This document shows, piece after piece, positions 52,788-61,726 of a stretch of DNA of 64,000 bases. Position numbers and translations under genes: made by a program. This DNA is from Streptomyces sp. TSRI0281. Its GTDB lineage: Bacteria; Actinomycetota; Actinomycetes; Streptomycetales; Streptomycetaceae. The first letter of the stretch is position 1. Each line of letters starts with the position of its first letter. The stretch covers positions 248,001-312,000 of the forward strand of contig NZ_LWLE01000023.1 in the NCBI RefSeq assembly GCF_001905125.1, read 5' to 3'. The notes under the pieces were generated by a model. It worked only from the letters and a program-made list of their open reading frames with translations, searched no databases and was not told the origin of the DNA.

Positions 52788-53567
52788 TCAGAGCAGTCCG
52801 GCCGCGTCCAGGAGGTAGTCGGTCATCGGGTCGTAGAAGCGCGGGTCGGTGACGTGGTCGTCCAGGGGGACGGCGACCTGGAGGGTGCCCTCGGACTCGC
52901 CGAGGAACAGCGCCGGGTCGTTGCAGTCCGCGTAACCGATCGAGTCGAGGCCGCGCTGCCCCGCGCAGCCCGCCCAGCCGTGGTCGGCGACGACCAGGTC
53001 GGGCAGCGGCCGGCCCTGCTGCTCCATGGCGTCCAGGATGGCCGCCATCGGGGCCGGGGAGTGCGTGTGCCACAGGGTCGCCCCGCGCTCCAGCACGGCG
53101 ACGTCCGCGAACTGGAAGACCATGCCCTCGTCCGCCATCAGCCCCGAGGGGATCCGGACGATCTCGCAGCCCGCCCGGCGCAGCGCGTCCGCTGTCTGGC
53201 GGTGCACGTCCAGCAGGCCGCCCGGGTGGCCGGTGGCGAACAGGACGCGTTCGGAGCCCGCGGCCGCCTTGCGCAGCCGGGCCGCCATCCGCTCCAGGCC
53301 GTCGACGGTCAGCTCCGGGTCGATGGTGTCCTGGCCCTGCCGGTGCGCGGGGTCGTCGTTGACACCGCACCGCTCGGCCATGACGGCGAGGACGTCCTGC
53401 TCGTCGGCCCAGCGGTCGCCGAGCTCCAGGCCCAGCCAGTAGTGGCGGTCGCCGTTGGCGAGCTTGCGGTAGTGGGAGAGGTTGTTGTCACGGGGTGTGG
53501 CGACGTCCCCGGCGATACGCGTACGGACGAGGTGGTCGACGAGGGCGGCACGGCTGGGTATCGGCAT
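52788..53567 (-). CDS. phosphatase family protein (PF15698-like)
   Basis: 259 residues with ATG 53567. The sequence shows 'DNNLSHYRKLANGDRHYWLG', 'VLFATGHPGGLLDVH', 'HSPAPMAAILDAM' and 'VVADHGWAGCAGQRGLDSI', matching the actinobacterial 'phosphatase' family with conserved Asp, His and Gly-rich blocks. Substrate unknown. Monocistronic and convergent with the decayed LCP gene. Confidence 0.75.
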   Translation of the reverse strand: MPIPSRAALVDHLVRTRIAGDVATPRDNNLSHYRKLANGDRHYWLGLELGDRWADEQDVLAVMAERCGVNDDPAHRQGQDTIDPELTVDGLERMAARLRKAAAGSERVLFATGHPGGLLDVHRQTADALRRAGCEIVRIPSGLMADEGMVFQFADVAVLERGATLWHTHSPAPMAAILDAMEQQGRPLPDLVVADHGWAGCAGQRGLDSIGYADCNDPALFLGESEGTLQVAVPLDDHVTDPRFYDPMTDYLLDAAGLL

Positions 53568-53773
53568 GGACCCATTGTGCCGTCCGGTGTGCGCCGCGTG
53601 CCGGGTGTCCTGTCCGCCGGGCAGGACGGGCCGGTCACCGGGCGGGACGCCGGACGCTCACCGGGTCGGACGCCGGACGGTCACCGCGCGGGGTGGACCG
53701 GTCGCCGGGACGGACACCGGGCAGGGCAGACGGCCACCGGGCGGTCGCCGGGTCGGGCGCCGGACGGGACGTC

Positions 53774-53905
53774 GGCCGGTCGCGGTCCGGGCGTGCCGGG
53801 CGGTACCGGACGATCACCGGGGCGGGCGCCGGCCGGTCGCGGTCCGGGCGTGCCGGGCGGTACCGGACGATCACCGGGGCGGGCGCCGGCCGGTCGCGGT
53901 CCGGG
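53774..53905. repeat. 57-bp tandem repeat, about 2.3 copies
   Basis: GGCCGGTCGCGGTCCGGGCG begins at 53774, 53831 and 53888, an exact 57-base period. It lies in the 676-base gap between the phosphatase and the glycosyltransferase, which also holds weaker GGTCACCGGG-type repeats (53630-53770). The period is a multiple of three, but no credible gene crosses it. Confidence 0.85.
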
Positions 53906-54106
53906 CGGGACGGGGCGGTCCCCGGTCCGGGCTCCGGCAGCTCCCGCCCCCCAGCTCCCCAGCCCCGGCCCCGGGCCCCGGCGGCGTCCCTGCCCCGGGT
54001 TCCGCGGCCCGGCGTCCCGTGGCGGAAGTCTTCCCGGACTGTTCACCCCCGTGTGACCTGCTCCTTCGTGGGCCGGACGGGGTCGGCCGCTCAAATGGAT
54101 ACACAC

Positions 54107-54190
54107 AGAGGTCTGGACCACCGGAGTCACGCCAATTCCGTGTCCGATTCCGCCAGTTCCCGCACGCACGGCGAAGTGGTCTATACCTTT
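54107..54190 (+). promoter_or_regulatory. two DasR-like (dre) operator sites
   Basis: AGAGGTCTGGACCACC (54107-54122) and AGTGGTCTATACCTTT (54175-54190) each match 13 of 16 positions of the DasR consensus, whose core is TGGTCTAGACCA. They lie 121 and 53 bases before the GT2 start. DasR is the GlcNAc-responsive repressor of Streptomyces chitin and development genes. Confidence 0.5.
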
Positions 54191-54243
54191 GGTACTAGGG
54201 TGGGCCACCTGAAACTGCCACATACGCAGCCGTGGGGGGCTTT

Positions 54244-56019
54244 ATGAGCGTGTGTCATCTTCCGCAACCACCGTCCGACGACGAGCTCTACTGGTACTTC
54301 GGTCCACAACGGCGTTGGGTCCTGGTCAGCAGTTCGCTCGCCTTCGTGTTCACGGCGGCGACGATGTTCACCTTCGCGCTGCGGACACCCGCCCTGTGGG
54401 CGTTCCTCGCGGTTCTCGGGCTGAACGTCGTGGCCCTGCTGCTCTCCTCGCTGAACAGCCTGCGTCAGCGCCGGCTGACCCGGCAGTCGCACGACGTGCT
54501 CGTGCACGCCTGGCGGCCCGCCGAGCTGCCCGGCGTCGATCTCTACCTGCCGACCTGCGGCGAACCGCTGCCCGTGCTGGCCAACGCCTACCGTGCCGTC
54601 GCCGCCGTGGACTGGCCGGGGGCGCTGACCGTCTGGGTGCTGGACGACGCCGACCGGCCCGAGGTCGCCGCGCTGGCGGCCGAGCACGGCTACACCTATG
54701 TCGTACGGCCCGACCGGGGGCATCTGAAGAAGGCGGGCAACCTCAACCACGCGCTCACCCTGAGCAGTTCCGAGTTCATCGCGATCCTGGACGCCGACTT
54801 CGCGCCCCGGCCGGACTTCCTTCGCCACCTCGTGCCGTATCTGGCCGACCCCGGCGTCGGCATCGTGCAGAGCCCGCAGTGCTTCGACACCGACGAGGGC
54901 ATGGACTGGATACAGCGCGCCGCCGGGTCGGCGCAGGAGTGGTTCTTCCGCTGGATCCAGCCGTCGCGCGACGCGAGCGACGCCGCCATCTGCTGCGGCA
55001 GCAACGCCGTCTACCGGCGCAGCGCGATCGACCTGGCGGGCGGCTTCGCCCGGCTCGACCACAGCGAGGACCTGTACACCGGACTCGCCCTGTACGAACA
55101 GGGGTTCCGCACCCAGTACGTACCGGTACTGGTGGCCAAGGGCACCTCCCCCGACCACCTCACCGCCTTCGTCAACCAGCAGTACCGCTGGGCCATGGGC
55201 AATCTGCATCTGCTCGGGACGCCCGTGCTGCGGCGGATGCGGGCGCCCTGGCGGATGCGGCTGTGCTTCTACGAAGGCATCGTCGGATACCTGGCCACGG
55301 CGGTGAACACCTTCGCGGCGCCGCTGCCGCCGCTGGTGATGATGTTCCTGTACCCGGACCACATCCGCCCCTGGCACGTGCTGCCGCTCCTCGCACCGCT
55401 CTGGCTCTGGCATGTGCTGCTGCCGCGCGTCAGCCGTACCCGCTGGCGGGTGGAGGTGATCCGCGCCAACGTCCTGACGAGCGTGGCCGCCGCGACCGCC
55501 TTCGTGCACACGCTGCGGGGCCGCAGTGCCGCCTGGGTGCCCACCGGCGCGCGCGGTACCGGGGCCTCCGGGGGGATGGCCCGGCGGGTGGTCGGCGTCT
55601 CGCTGGTCTGGCTCGTCGTGTCCAACGGGGCCGCCGCCGCGGGGCTCGCGCTGGCCGTCGCCCGTAACGGCTGGGAGCCCAACTGGGGCCTGGTCCTCTA
55701 CCTCCTGGTGCAGTGCCAGATCAATGTGCCGCTGATCCGCGACCTGCTGGCCGAACTGCGCCCGAAGGCACCCGCGAGGGCGAAGACCGACACAAGGGCG
55801 ACCGCGAACGCGAAGGCCGCAGGCGCTGGCGCCCTTCAGCCCGCCGGCCGCACCGGGCCCGTCCCGAATCCGGTCACGGGCCTGGTCACCGGCCTCCGTG
55901 CCCGGACCCACATGCTGCCCCGGCGCTGGCCCGAGACCCTGGCCGCCTCCGCCGTCCTCCTGCTGACCGGCCTGCTCGCCTCCGGGCTCGTCAACCCGAT
56001 GCTCCCCTGGCTGAGTTGA
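54244..56019 (+). CDS. cellulose-synthase-like GT2 glycosyltransferase
   Basis: 591 residues; ATG 54244 after GGGGGG. Two membrane helices precede the catalytic domain, with nucleotide-sugar motif 'VLDDADRPE' (D near 135), 'AILDADFAPR' (DxD near 183), acceptor-base 'HSEDLYTG' near 270 and product-binding 'QQYRWAMG' near 313, i.e. the D, DxD, D, QxxRW set of processive enzymes. Five or more helices follow. It should make and export a beta-linked polysaccharide. The acyltransferase-SGNH-GH16 gene follows within 25 bases. Confidence 0.9.
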   Translation: MSVCHLPQPPSDDELYWYFGPQRRWVLVSSSLAFVFTAATMFTFALRTPALWAFLAVLGLNVVALLLSSLNSLRQRRLTRQSHDVLVHAWRPAELPGVDLYLPTCGEPLPVLANAYRAVAAVDWPGALTVWVLDDADRPEVAALAAEHGYTYVVRPDRGHLKKAGNLNHALTLSSSEFIAILDADFAPRPDFLRHLVPYLADPGVGIVQSPQCFDTDEGMDWIQRAAGSAQEWFFRWIQPSRDASDAAICCGSNAVYRRSAIDLAGGFARLDHSEDLYTGLALYEQGFRTQYVPVLVAKGTSPDHLTAFVNQQYRWAMGNLHLLGTPVLRRMRAPWRMRLCFYEGIVGYLATAVNTFAAPLPPLVMMFLYPDHIRPWHVLPLLAPLWLWHVLLPRVSRTRWRVEVIRANVLTSVAAATAFVHTLRGRSAAWVPTGARGTGASGGMARRVVGVSLVWLVVSNGAAAAGLALAVARNGWEPNWGLVLYLLVQCQINVPLIRDLLAELRPKAPARAKTDTRATANAKAAGAGALQPAGRTGPVPNPVTGLVTGLRARTHMLPRRWPETLAASAVLLLTGLLASGLVNPMLPWLS

Positions 56020-56043
56020 GCTGAAGTGAAAGGCACCATCCTC

Positions 56044-59000
56044 ATGCCCTTCCTCGTGACCCCGCGCCGACGCCGGAGGGCCGCCGCGCCCGTGACCGGC
56101 TCCGGCGGCGAATCCGGGCCGAGCCCGCACCGGTCCACGTTCCGGCCCGACATCGAAGGTCTGCGCGCGGTGGCCGTGGTCGCGGTCCTCGCCTTCCACG
56201 CCGGGATACCCGGCCTGGCGGGCGGGTTCGTCGGGGTGGACATCTTCTTCGTCATCTCCGGCTACCTGATCACCGGGCTGCTGGTCCGGGAGGCCATCAC
56301 CACCGGCCGCATCCGGCTCGGCGACTTCTTCTCCCGCCGCGCCCGGCGGCTGCTGCCCTCGGCCGCCGTGGTGCTCGCCGCCGTGGCGGTTGCCGGTGCC
56401 TGGCTGACCGTACCGCTGCGGCGCACCGACCTGGAGTACGACGTCGTGGCGGCGGCGCTGTCCGTCGCCAACTGGCGGTTCGTCTCGCAGCGCACCGACT
56501 ACCTCGCCGCCGGGCACGACCAGAGCCCGTTGCTGCACTTCTGGTCCCTCGCGGTGGAGGAGCAGTTCTATCTGTTCTGGGCCCCGCTGCTCGCGGTGCT
56601 CGTCACCGTCGCGGCCCGCGCGGTCCGCCGGGGGCGGGCGGTGCGCGGCACCGTGGCCCTGGTCACGGCCGTGCTGGCCCTCGGGTCGCTCGCCCTGTCC
56701 CTGCGCTGGACGGACTCCTCCGTATCGCTGGCGTACCTCGGTACGCCTTCGCGCGTCTGGCAGTTCGGTGCCGGGGCGCTGCTCGCCCTGCTGCCCTGGC
56801 ACCTGATGCGCGGGCCGCGTCCACTGCGCCTGCTGTGCGGGTGGGCCGGAGCGGCGGCGATCGTCTGGTGCGTCCTGTCGTACGACGCGAGCACCCCGTA
56901 CCCCGGTTACGCCGCGCTCGTACCGACGCTGGCCACGGCGGCCGTCATCCTGGCCGCGATCCCCGGCCGGGGCGAGCGGTACGTGGAGGGGCCGTACGGG
57001 GTCGGGCGGCTGCTGGCGGGGCGGGCGCCGCGGGCGATCGGGCGGCTCTCCTACAACCTCTATCTGTGGCACTGGCCCGTCCTCGTGCTGGCCGAGGCCC
57101 GGTTCGGGGCGCTCGGCTGGCCCGAGCGGACCGCCCTGACGGTGGCGTCCGCGCTGCCCGCCCTGGCCACCATGCGCTGGGTGGAGCAGCCGTTGCGGCG
57201 CAGCCGGACCGTCTCCGAACTCCCCCGGCGCGGACTGGCGGTGGGCGTCTCGGCGATCATCCTGCCGGTCGTGCTGGCGCTGGTGGTGGGCACCACGACG
57301 CTCCGGCTGCTGGGCCCGGCCACCCCGGTCGACCTCCAGGGCCTCGCGCCGGGAGCCGCCGCCGGGCCCTCGCTCCTGGTCCGGGGCGCCGGTGCGCCGC
57401 TCGCGGACGGGCCCGTGGTGCCCAACCCCGTGCAGGCGCGCAAGGACTTCCCGCCGGACGGTGCGTGCGAGGTCGCGCCGGCCGTGACCCGCAGCCCCAC
57501 GTGCCTGTTCGGTGCGACGGACAGCCCGGACCGGATCGTGCTGCTCGGCGACTCGCACGCCGGGCAGTGGTTCTCACCCATGCTCGCGTTGGCGGCCGAA
57601 CGCGGTTGGGCGCTCCAGGAGTTGGTGAAGCAGGGCTGCCCGCTGCCCCGACTGGCCGTGGACAGCCCGCAGTTGGGCCGCGCCTACCGGGAGTGCGACA
57701 CCTGGCGGGCGGACGCGCTGGAGCGGCTGCGGAAGCAGCCGAAGCCCAGGCTCATCGTGATCGCCTCGCTCAACCGCTACACCGCCGACCCGGCGCTCCT
57801 CGCCCGGGGCTGGGAGGAGACGCTGAAGCCCCTGCGCGCTCTCGGGGCACCGATCGTCTACATCGAGGACACCCCCGTACCCGGTACGGACATCCCCGCG
57901 TGCGTCTCCGGTCGCCCCGAGGACCCCGGGGCCTGCGCGTTCGCCCGGAAGGACGCCGTACCGGCCGATCCGCTGGCCCGGCGGATCGCGTCCGGCGCGC
58001 TGCCCGGTGTACGGAGCATCAGCGTGAACCCCGTCCTGTGCCCGGGGGACGGTCCGGTCTGCCCCGCCGTACGGGACCGGGTCCTGCTCTACCGGGACGA
58101 CGCCCATCTGACCAACGTGGCCGCCGTCGTACTGACCCCCCGGCTGGAGCGGCTGCTCGGCGAATCCGGCGCGCTGTCCGCGCCCGGTGTACCCGTGACG
58201 CCCGCACCGAGCGCCCCCGGAAGGCCCGGGGCCGACGGGTGGACCGAGCTGTTGCGGGACGACTTCGAGGGCCCGGCGGGCAGCCGCCCGTCCGCCGCGC
58301 ACTGGCAGTACGACCGCGGCACCTGCTACCCGGGCTGCCCCGCGCCGCAGTGGGGCACGGGGGAGATCGAGACCATGACCGACTCGACGGACAACGTCCG
58401 CCTCGACGGGAAGGGCGCACTGGAGATCGTCCCCACCAGGAAGGCGGGCGAGTGGAGTTCGGGCCGCATCGAGACCCGGCGCTCCGACTTCGCGCCGCCG
58501 CCCGGCGGGATGCTGCGGATCGAGGCGTCGATCGCGCTGCCGGACGTCACGGGGGCCGGGGCGGCGGGCTACTGGCCGGCCTTCTGGACCCTGGGGGCGC
58601 CGCTGCGTGACGGGTACACGGGCTGGCCGGGCGTCGGGGAGCTGGACATCATGGAGTCCGTCAACGGCCGGGACACCGTGTTCGGCAGCATGCACTGCGG
58701 CGTCCTGGAGGGCGGCCCCTGCGAGGAGCCGGTGGGCCTGACCTCCGGGCCGCAGCCGTGCCCCGGCTGCCGTACGGCGTTCCACTCGTACGCCGTCGAG
58801 GTCGACCTCTCCCCCGGTGCGGAGCAGGTGCGCTGGTATCTGGACGGGCGCCTGTACCACCGGGTGACGGCCGCCGCGATGGACGGCCGGACCTGGAAGC
58901 GGGCGGTGGACCACGGGGTGTTCCTGATCCTGAACGTGGCCGTCGGCGGCAAGCTGCCGCTCGCCGACGGGGCGAGTCCGGGCCCCGCCACCGAGCCCGG

Positions 59001-59064
59001 CCACCCGATGCGGGTCGACCGCGTCACCGTCTCGGCCCGGGAGGGGGCCGCCGCAGCCCGGTAG
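56044..59064 (+). CDS. acyltransferase-3 / SGNH / GH16 triple-domain membrane protein
   Basis: 1006 residues from ATG 56044 (GTG 56026 possible). Residues ~30-395 are an acyltransferase-3 (OafA-like) membrane domain, with 'RPDIEGLRAVAVVAVLAFHAG' and ten or so helices. Residues ~480-700 are an SGNH esterase/transferase domain, with S504 in 'LLGDSHAG' and the D685/H688 pair in 'RDDAHL'. Residues ~733-1000 are a GH16 beta-glucanase domain, with 'GELDIMES' (E866, D868, E871) plus 'WPAFWTLG' and 'WYLDGRLYH'. The first two are the usual O-acetyltransferase pair; the third is an endo-beta-glucanase. Likely it acylates and trims or transglycosylates the polymer from the GT2 partner at the cell surface. 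The three-domain combination is unusual. Confidence 0.88.
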   Translation: MPFLVTPRRRRRAAAPVTGSGGESGPSPHRSTFRPDIEGLRAVAVVAVLAFHAGIPGLAGGFVGVDIFFVISGYLITGLLVREAITTGRIRLGDFFSRRARRLLPSAAVVLAAVAVAGAWLTVPLRRTDLEYDVVAAALSVANWRFVSQRTDYLAAGHDQSPLLHFWSLAVEEQFYLFWAPLLAVLVTVAARAVRRGRAVRGTVALVTAVLALGSLALSLRWTDSSVSLAYLGTPSRVWQFGAGALLALLPWHLMRGPRPLRLLCGWAGAAAIVWCVLSYDASTPYPGYAALVPTLATAAVILAAIPGRGERYVEGPYGVGRLLAGRAPRAIGRLSYNLYLWHWPVLVLAEARFGALGWPERTALTVASALPALATMRWVEQPLRRSRTVSELPRRGLAVGVSAIILPVVLALVVGTTTLRLLGPATPVDLQGLAPGAAAGPSLLVRGAGAPLADGPVVPNPVQARKDFPPDGACEVAPAVTRSPTCLFGATDSPDRIVLLGDSHAGQWFSPMLALAAERGWALQELVKQGCPLPRLAVDSPQLGRAYRECDTWRADALERLRKQPKPRLIVIASLNRYTADPALLARGWEETLKPLRALGAPIVYIEDTPVPGTDIPACVSGRPEDPGACAFARKDAVPADPLARRIASGALPGVRSISVNPVLCPGDGPVCPAVRDRVLLYRDDAHLTNVAAVVLTPRLERLLGESGALSAPGVPVTPAPSAPGRPGADGWTELLRDDFEGPAGSRPSAAHWQYDRGTCYPGCPAPQWGTGEIETMTDSTDNVRLDGKGALEIVPTRKAGEWSSGRIETRRSDFAPPPGGMLRIEASIALPDVTGAGAAGYWPAFWTLGAPLRDGYTGWPGVGELDIMESVNGRDTVFGSMHCGVLEGGPCEEPVGLTSGPQPCPGCRTAFHSYAVEVDLSPGAEQVRWYLDGRLYHRVTAAAMDGRTWKRAVDHGVFLILNVAVGGKLPLADGASPGPATEPGHPMRVDRVTVSAREGAAAAR

Positions 59065-59081
59065 GCGTTACGCGGGAGGTG

Positions 59082-60338
59082 CTACGCGGGAGGTGGGGCC
59101 GGTCCTCGGCGGGGCCGGCCCCACAGCGTTGCCGTGCGCAGCAGCCACTCCACCGGGCCGAGCCGGTGGCGCCGCATCAGCCGGGCGGAGACGACGAGCT
59201 GGCATCCGTAGAAGAGCAGCGCCCCGCCCAGGGCGGTGGCCGCGCCCACCCGGCCGTACAGCGCGGCACCGTAGCCCGTGAAGACCAGGGCCATGACGAG
59301 GGACTGCGTCAGGTAGTTGGTCAGGGCCATGCGGCCCGCCGGGGCCAGCCGGGCGGCGAGGGCGGCGCCGCGCGGTGTGGTGAACCAGAGCAGCAGGCCG
59401 CTCGCGTAGGCGGCGCTCAGTGCCGGGGCGGTGATCATGCCGACGACGAACAACAGGATCTCCCAGCGGGCGGAGAGCGGTCCGACCGCGCCCGCTGCCA
59501 TGAGCGCCCCGCCCGGCAGGCCCACGAGAAGCCCGCCCACGAGGATCCGGCGCAGCCGGTCGACGCGGCCGACGATGCCGGTGAGCAGGTCGCGCCGGCC
59601 CGCCACGTATCCGGCCAGGAAGGCGGCGACGACCATGCCGCCCATCATGAACAGCCCGGCCAGGATGTCCGGCCAGGCTCCGATGTTCGCGCGGATCACG
59701 TCACCCGCGCCGCCCCGGTAGGCGGCGGTCAGTTCGGCGGTCTGCTCGGCGAGGTCGGCGGCGTCGCCGTCGTCGGCCGGGTCCAGCAGGGTGACGGCCG
59801 CCGCGAAGAACAGGTAGAGGGCGGCGACGGTTCCGTACACCCAGAGGGCGGCTCGCCACATCCGGGCCGGGGCGGCGCCACGGGCGGCGAAGAGGATCAG
59901 GCCGAGCAGGGCGTAGACGGTGAGGATGTCACCGGTGTACAGCAGCGCGGCGTGCAGGAGGCCGAGGACGAACAGGGCGAGGAGCCGGCGCAGCATCCGC
60001 GGTGCGAAGCGGGCCCCGTCGCGTGCGGCCGAGCTCATCTGAAGCGTGAAGCTGTAGCCGAAGAGGAACGAGAACAGCAGGTAGAACTTGGTCTGCACGA
60101 ACATCGTGACCAGCCACAGCGCGGCGTAGTCCACGCCACCGGTGAGCGGGCCGCCGCCGCGCCGGCCCTCGATGCCGGCCATGACCAGCACGTTGGCGAG
60201 GAAGATCCCGCCGAGCGCGAAGCCGCGCAGGGCGTCGACCTCCACGATCCGGTGCCGCCGGGGCCCGGTCGGTATACCCGGAGGTGCGGCGGCCGTCCCG
60301 GGAGCGGCGGAGCGGGGCGGGGGCGGGAGGTGCGTCAT
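59082..60338 (-). CDS. DUF418 family multispan membrane protein
   Basis: 418 residues; ATG 60338 inside the upstream gene's stop (ATGA overlap). An initial 'RIVEVDALRGFALGGIFLANVLVM' and a final 'GRMALTNYLTQSLVMALVF' are diagnostic for DUF418, membrane proteins distantly related to acyltransferase-3. Around ten helices. Function unknown; some members take part in polysaccharide or lipid modification. Confidence 0.88.
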   Translation of the reverse strand: MTHLPPPPRSAAPGTAAAPPGIPTGPRRHRIVEVDALRGFALGGIFLANVLVMAGIEGRRGGGPLTGGVDYAALWLVTMFVQTKFYLLFSFLFGYSFTLQMSSAARDGARFAPRMLRRLLALFVLGLLHAALLYTGDILTVYALLGLILFAARGAAPARMWRAALWVYGTVAALYLFFAAAVTLLDPADDGDAADLAEQTAELTAAYRGGAGDVIRANIGAWPDILAGLFMMGGMVVAAFLAGYVAGRRDLLTGIVGRVDRLRRILVGGLLVGLPGGALMAAGAVGPLSARWEILLFVVGMITAPALSAAYASGLLLWFTTPRGAALAARLAPAGRMALTNYLTQSLVMALVFTGYGAALYGRVGAATALGGALLFYGCQLVVSARLMRRHRLGPVEWLLRTATLWGRPRRGPAPPPA

Positions 60339-60832
60339 GCGTGATTCCCCAGGAACAGGGCGCCCATGAGCACCAGGATGCCGAACGAGAAGACTGCGCC
60401 GAAGCCGGGGGCGGCGCGGCGGACCAGGGACCGGACGAGCATCACCAGGGCCGGGAGCCAGCCCACCGCGTAGCTGATCCACGCGAGGTCCGTGAGGCGG
60501 TCGGTGGATGCCAGGTCCCCGGCCCGGAACAGCGCCCAGGCCGCCAGGACGAAGAGTGCCGGTGAGGCCCACAGGTTCCGCTCGACCGTTTCCCGGCGCG
60601 ACGGCCGGGGCGAGGGCCCGGACGTCCCGCCGAGCCGTGCTTCCCGCGTTGCGCCGGACGTCCCGCCGAGCTGTGCCCCCGGCGGCGTTGCGCCGGACGT
60701 CCCACCGAGCTGTGCCCCCGGCGGCGTTATGCCCGGCGTCTCCCGGGGCGGTTCACCGGACGCGTCGTGAGGCAGTGCCCCGGACGTCTCCCGGTGCGGT
60801 TCATGGTGGTGCGACACGCGTCCCCCGCACAT
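60335..60832 (-). CDS. repeat-containing membrane protein (165 aa)
   Basis: ATG 60832 with a GGAGGGG site about 12 bases upstream (GTG 60817 is an alternative). The first ~75 residues are hydrophilic, with two near-identical 'PPGAQLGGTSGAT' units and a related 'EARLGGTSG'. Three membrane helices follow, ending 'FSFGILVLMGALFLGNHA'. Coupled to the DUF418 gene by a 4-base overlap, so probably works with it. Family not recognised. Confidence 0.6.
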   Translation of the reverse strand: MCGGRVSHHHEPHRETSGALPHDASGEPPRETPGITPPGAQLGGTSGATPPGAQLGGTSGATREARLGGTSGPSPRPSRRETVERNLWASPALFVLAAWALFRAGDLASTDRLTDLAWISYAVGWLPALVMLVRSLVRRAAPGFGAVFSFGILVLMGALFLGNHA

Positions 60833-60901
60833 CGTGATGGTGCCGCCCCTCCGGCCGGAGGGGCGGCTTCGGCCGTGCCCCGTTTCCGGGTCGGCGCGCG
60901 G

Positions 60902-61564
60902 TCAGCCCGCCGCGGTGATCACGGTGACCGCGGTGACGGCCGTGACCACCGCCTGGACGTTGCGGATCGCTTCGCGGACGCTGTCGCCCGCCCACTGCCC
61001 GTCGGCGATCTCCGCCATGCGCGGGGCGATCCGCTTGCGCGGTACGTCGGGGAACGCCTGGCGGTGCATGTTCGCGGCGTGCAGCAGCGCGACCAGTCCG
61101 CTGGTACGGCTGTCCGGTTCCGCGCCGTCCAGGACGACGGCGCTCAGCCGGTCCCGCAGCTCCCGCTCCACGGAGCCGTCCGCTTCGGGATAGCGCCGCG
61201 TCGGGAACAGGCCCAGCGCCCGGTGCCGCTCCTCGGTCACCAGGCCGCGCTCGCACAGGCGGTCCACCGCCGCGCGCACGCCCTTGCTCTGGTCCTTCGT
61301 CAGCCAGTCGGCCGCCTTGCGCCTGCCGGAGCCCTTCGTCCAGGCGGCGATCCGTCCCAGCCGTCCGTCGAGCAGCGCGTCACCGGTCGGCGACGCGTCG
61401 GTCACCTCGATCCGGCCGCCGGTCACGGTGACCCGGCCCGCCATGGCGAGCTCCAGCAGAATGCCGCCCGCCACGCCCCAGCCCGCGGCCGTGCGCCCCT
61501 TCGCCGCGCCGCTTTCCTCGTCCAGCGACAGCAGCATGATCTCTTCGGCCAGCGTGACGGTCAT
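60902..61564 (-). CDS. GPP34 (Golgi phosphoprotein 3-like) family protein
   Basis: 220 residues; ATG 61564 with GAGGGGGA upstream. Residues 1 to ~190 fit the GPP34 fold: 'TVTLAEEIMLLSLDEESG', 'GGILLELAMAGRVTVTGGRI', 'RRYPEADGSVE' and 'LVALLHAANMHRQAFP'. Eukaryotic members bind PI4P; in Streptomyces they are common cytosolic proteins of unknown role. Ends in a repetitive Val/Thr/Ala stretch. Confidence 0.88.
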   Translation of the reverse strand: MTVTLAEEIMLLSLDEESGAAKGRTAAGWGVAGGILLELAMAGRVTVTGGRIEVTDASPTGDALLDGRLGRIAAWTKGSGRRKAADWLTKDQSKGVRAAVDRLCERGLVTEERHRALGLFPTRRYPEADGSVERELRDRLSAVVLDGAEPDSRTSGLVALLHAANMHRQAFPDVPRKRIAPRMAEIADGQWAGDSVREAIRNVQAVVTAVTAVTVITAAG

Positions 61565-61726
61565 CCGTCGTGTCCCCCTCGTTCGTTCGTCCTGCACGCC
61601 CTGGACGCCCTGCGTGTCCTGGACGCCCTACGTGTCCTGCGCGCATCGGACGTCCTGTCGCGTCCCGCGTCTCCTGCCCGTCCTGGGAGGAGAGACGCGC
61701 TCACCCGCCCCTGAGGTTGCCGGCCC

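Noticed and set aside
52521..54056. 511-codon plus-strand frame continuing the LCP remnant
   Set aside because: Only its first ~30 codons are LCP; the rest is the antisense of the phosphatase gene and G/C-rich repeats.
54181..57558. A 1125-codon minus-strand open frame
   Set aside because: It runs opposite to the GT2 and acyltransferase genes, is full of Arg/Gly/His low-complexity sequence and has no recognisable motif.
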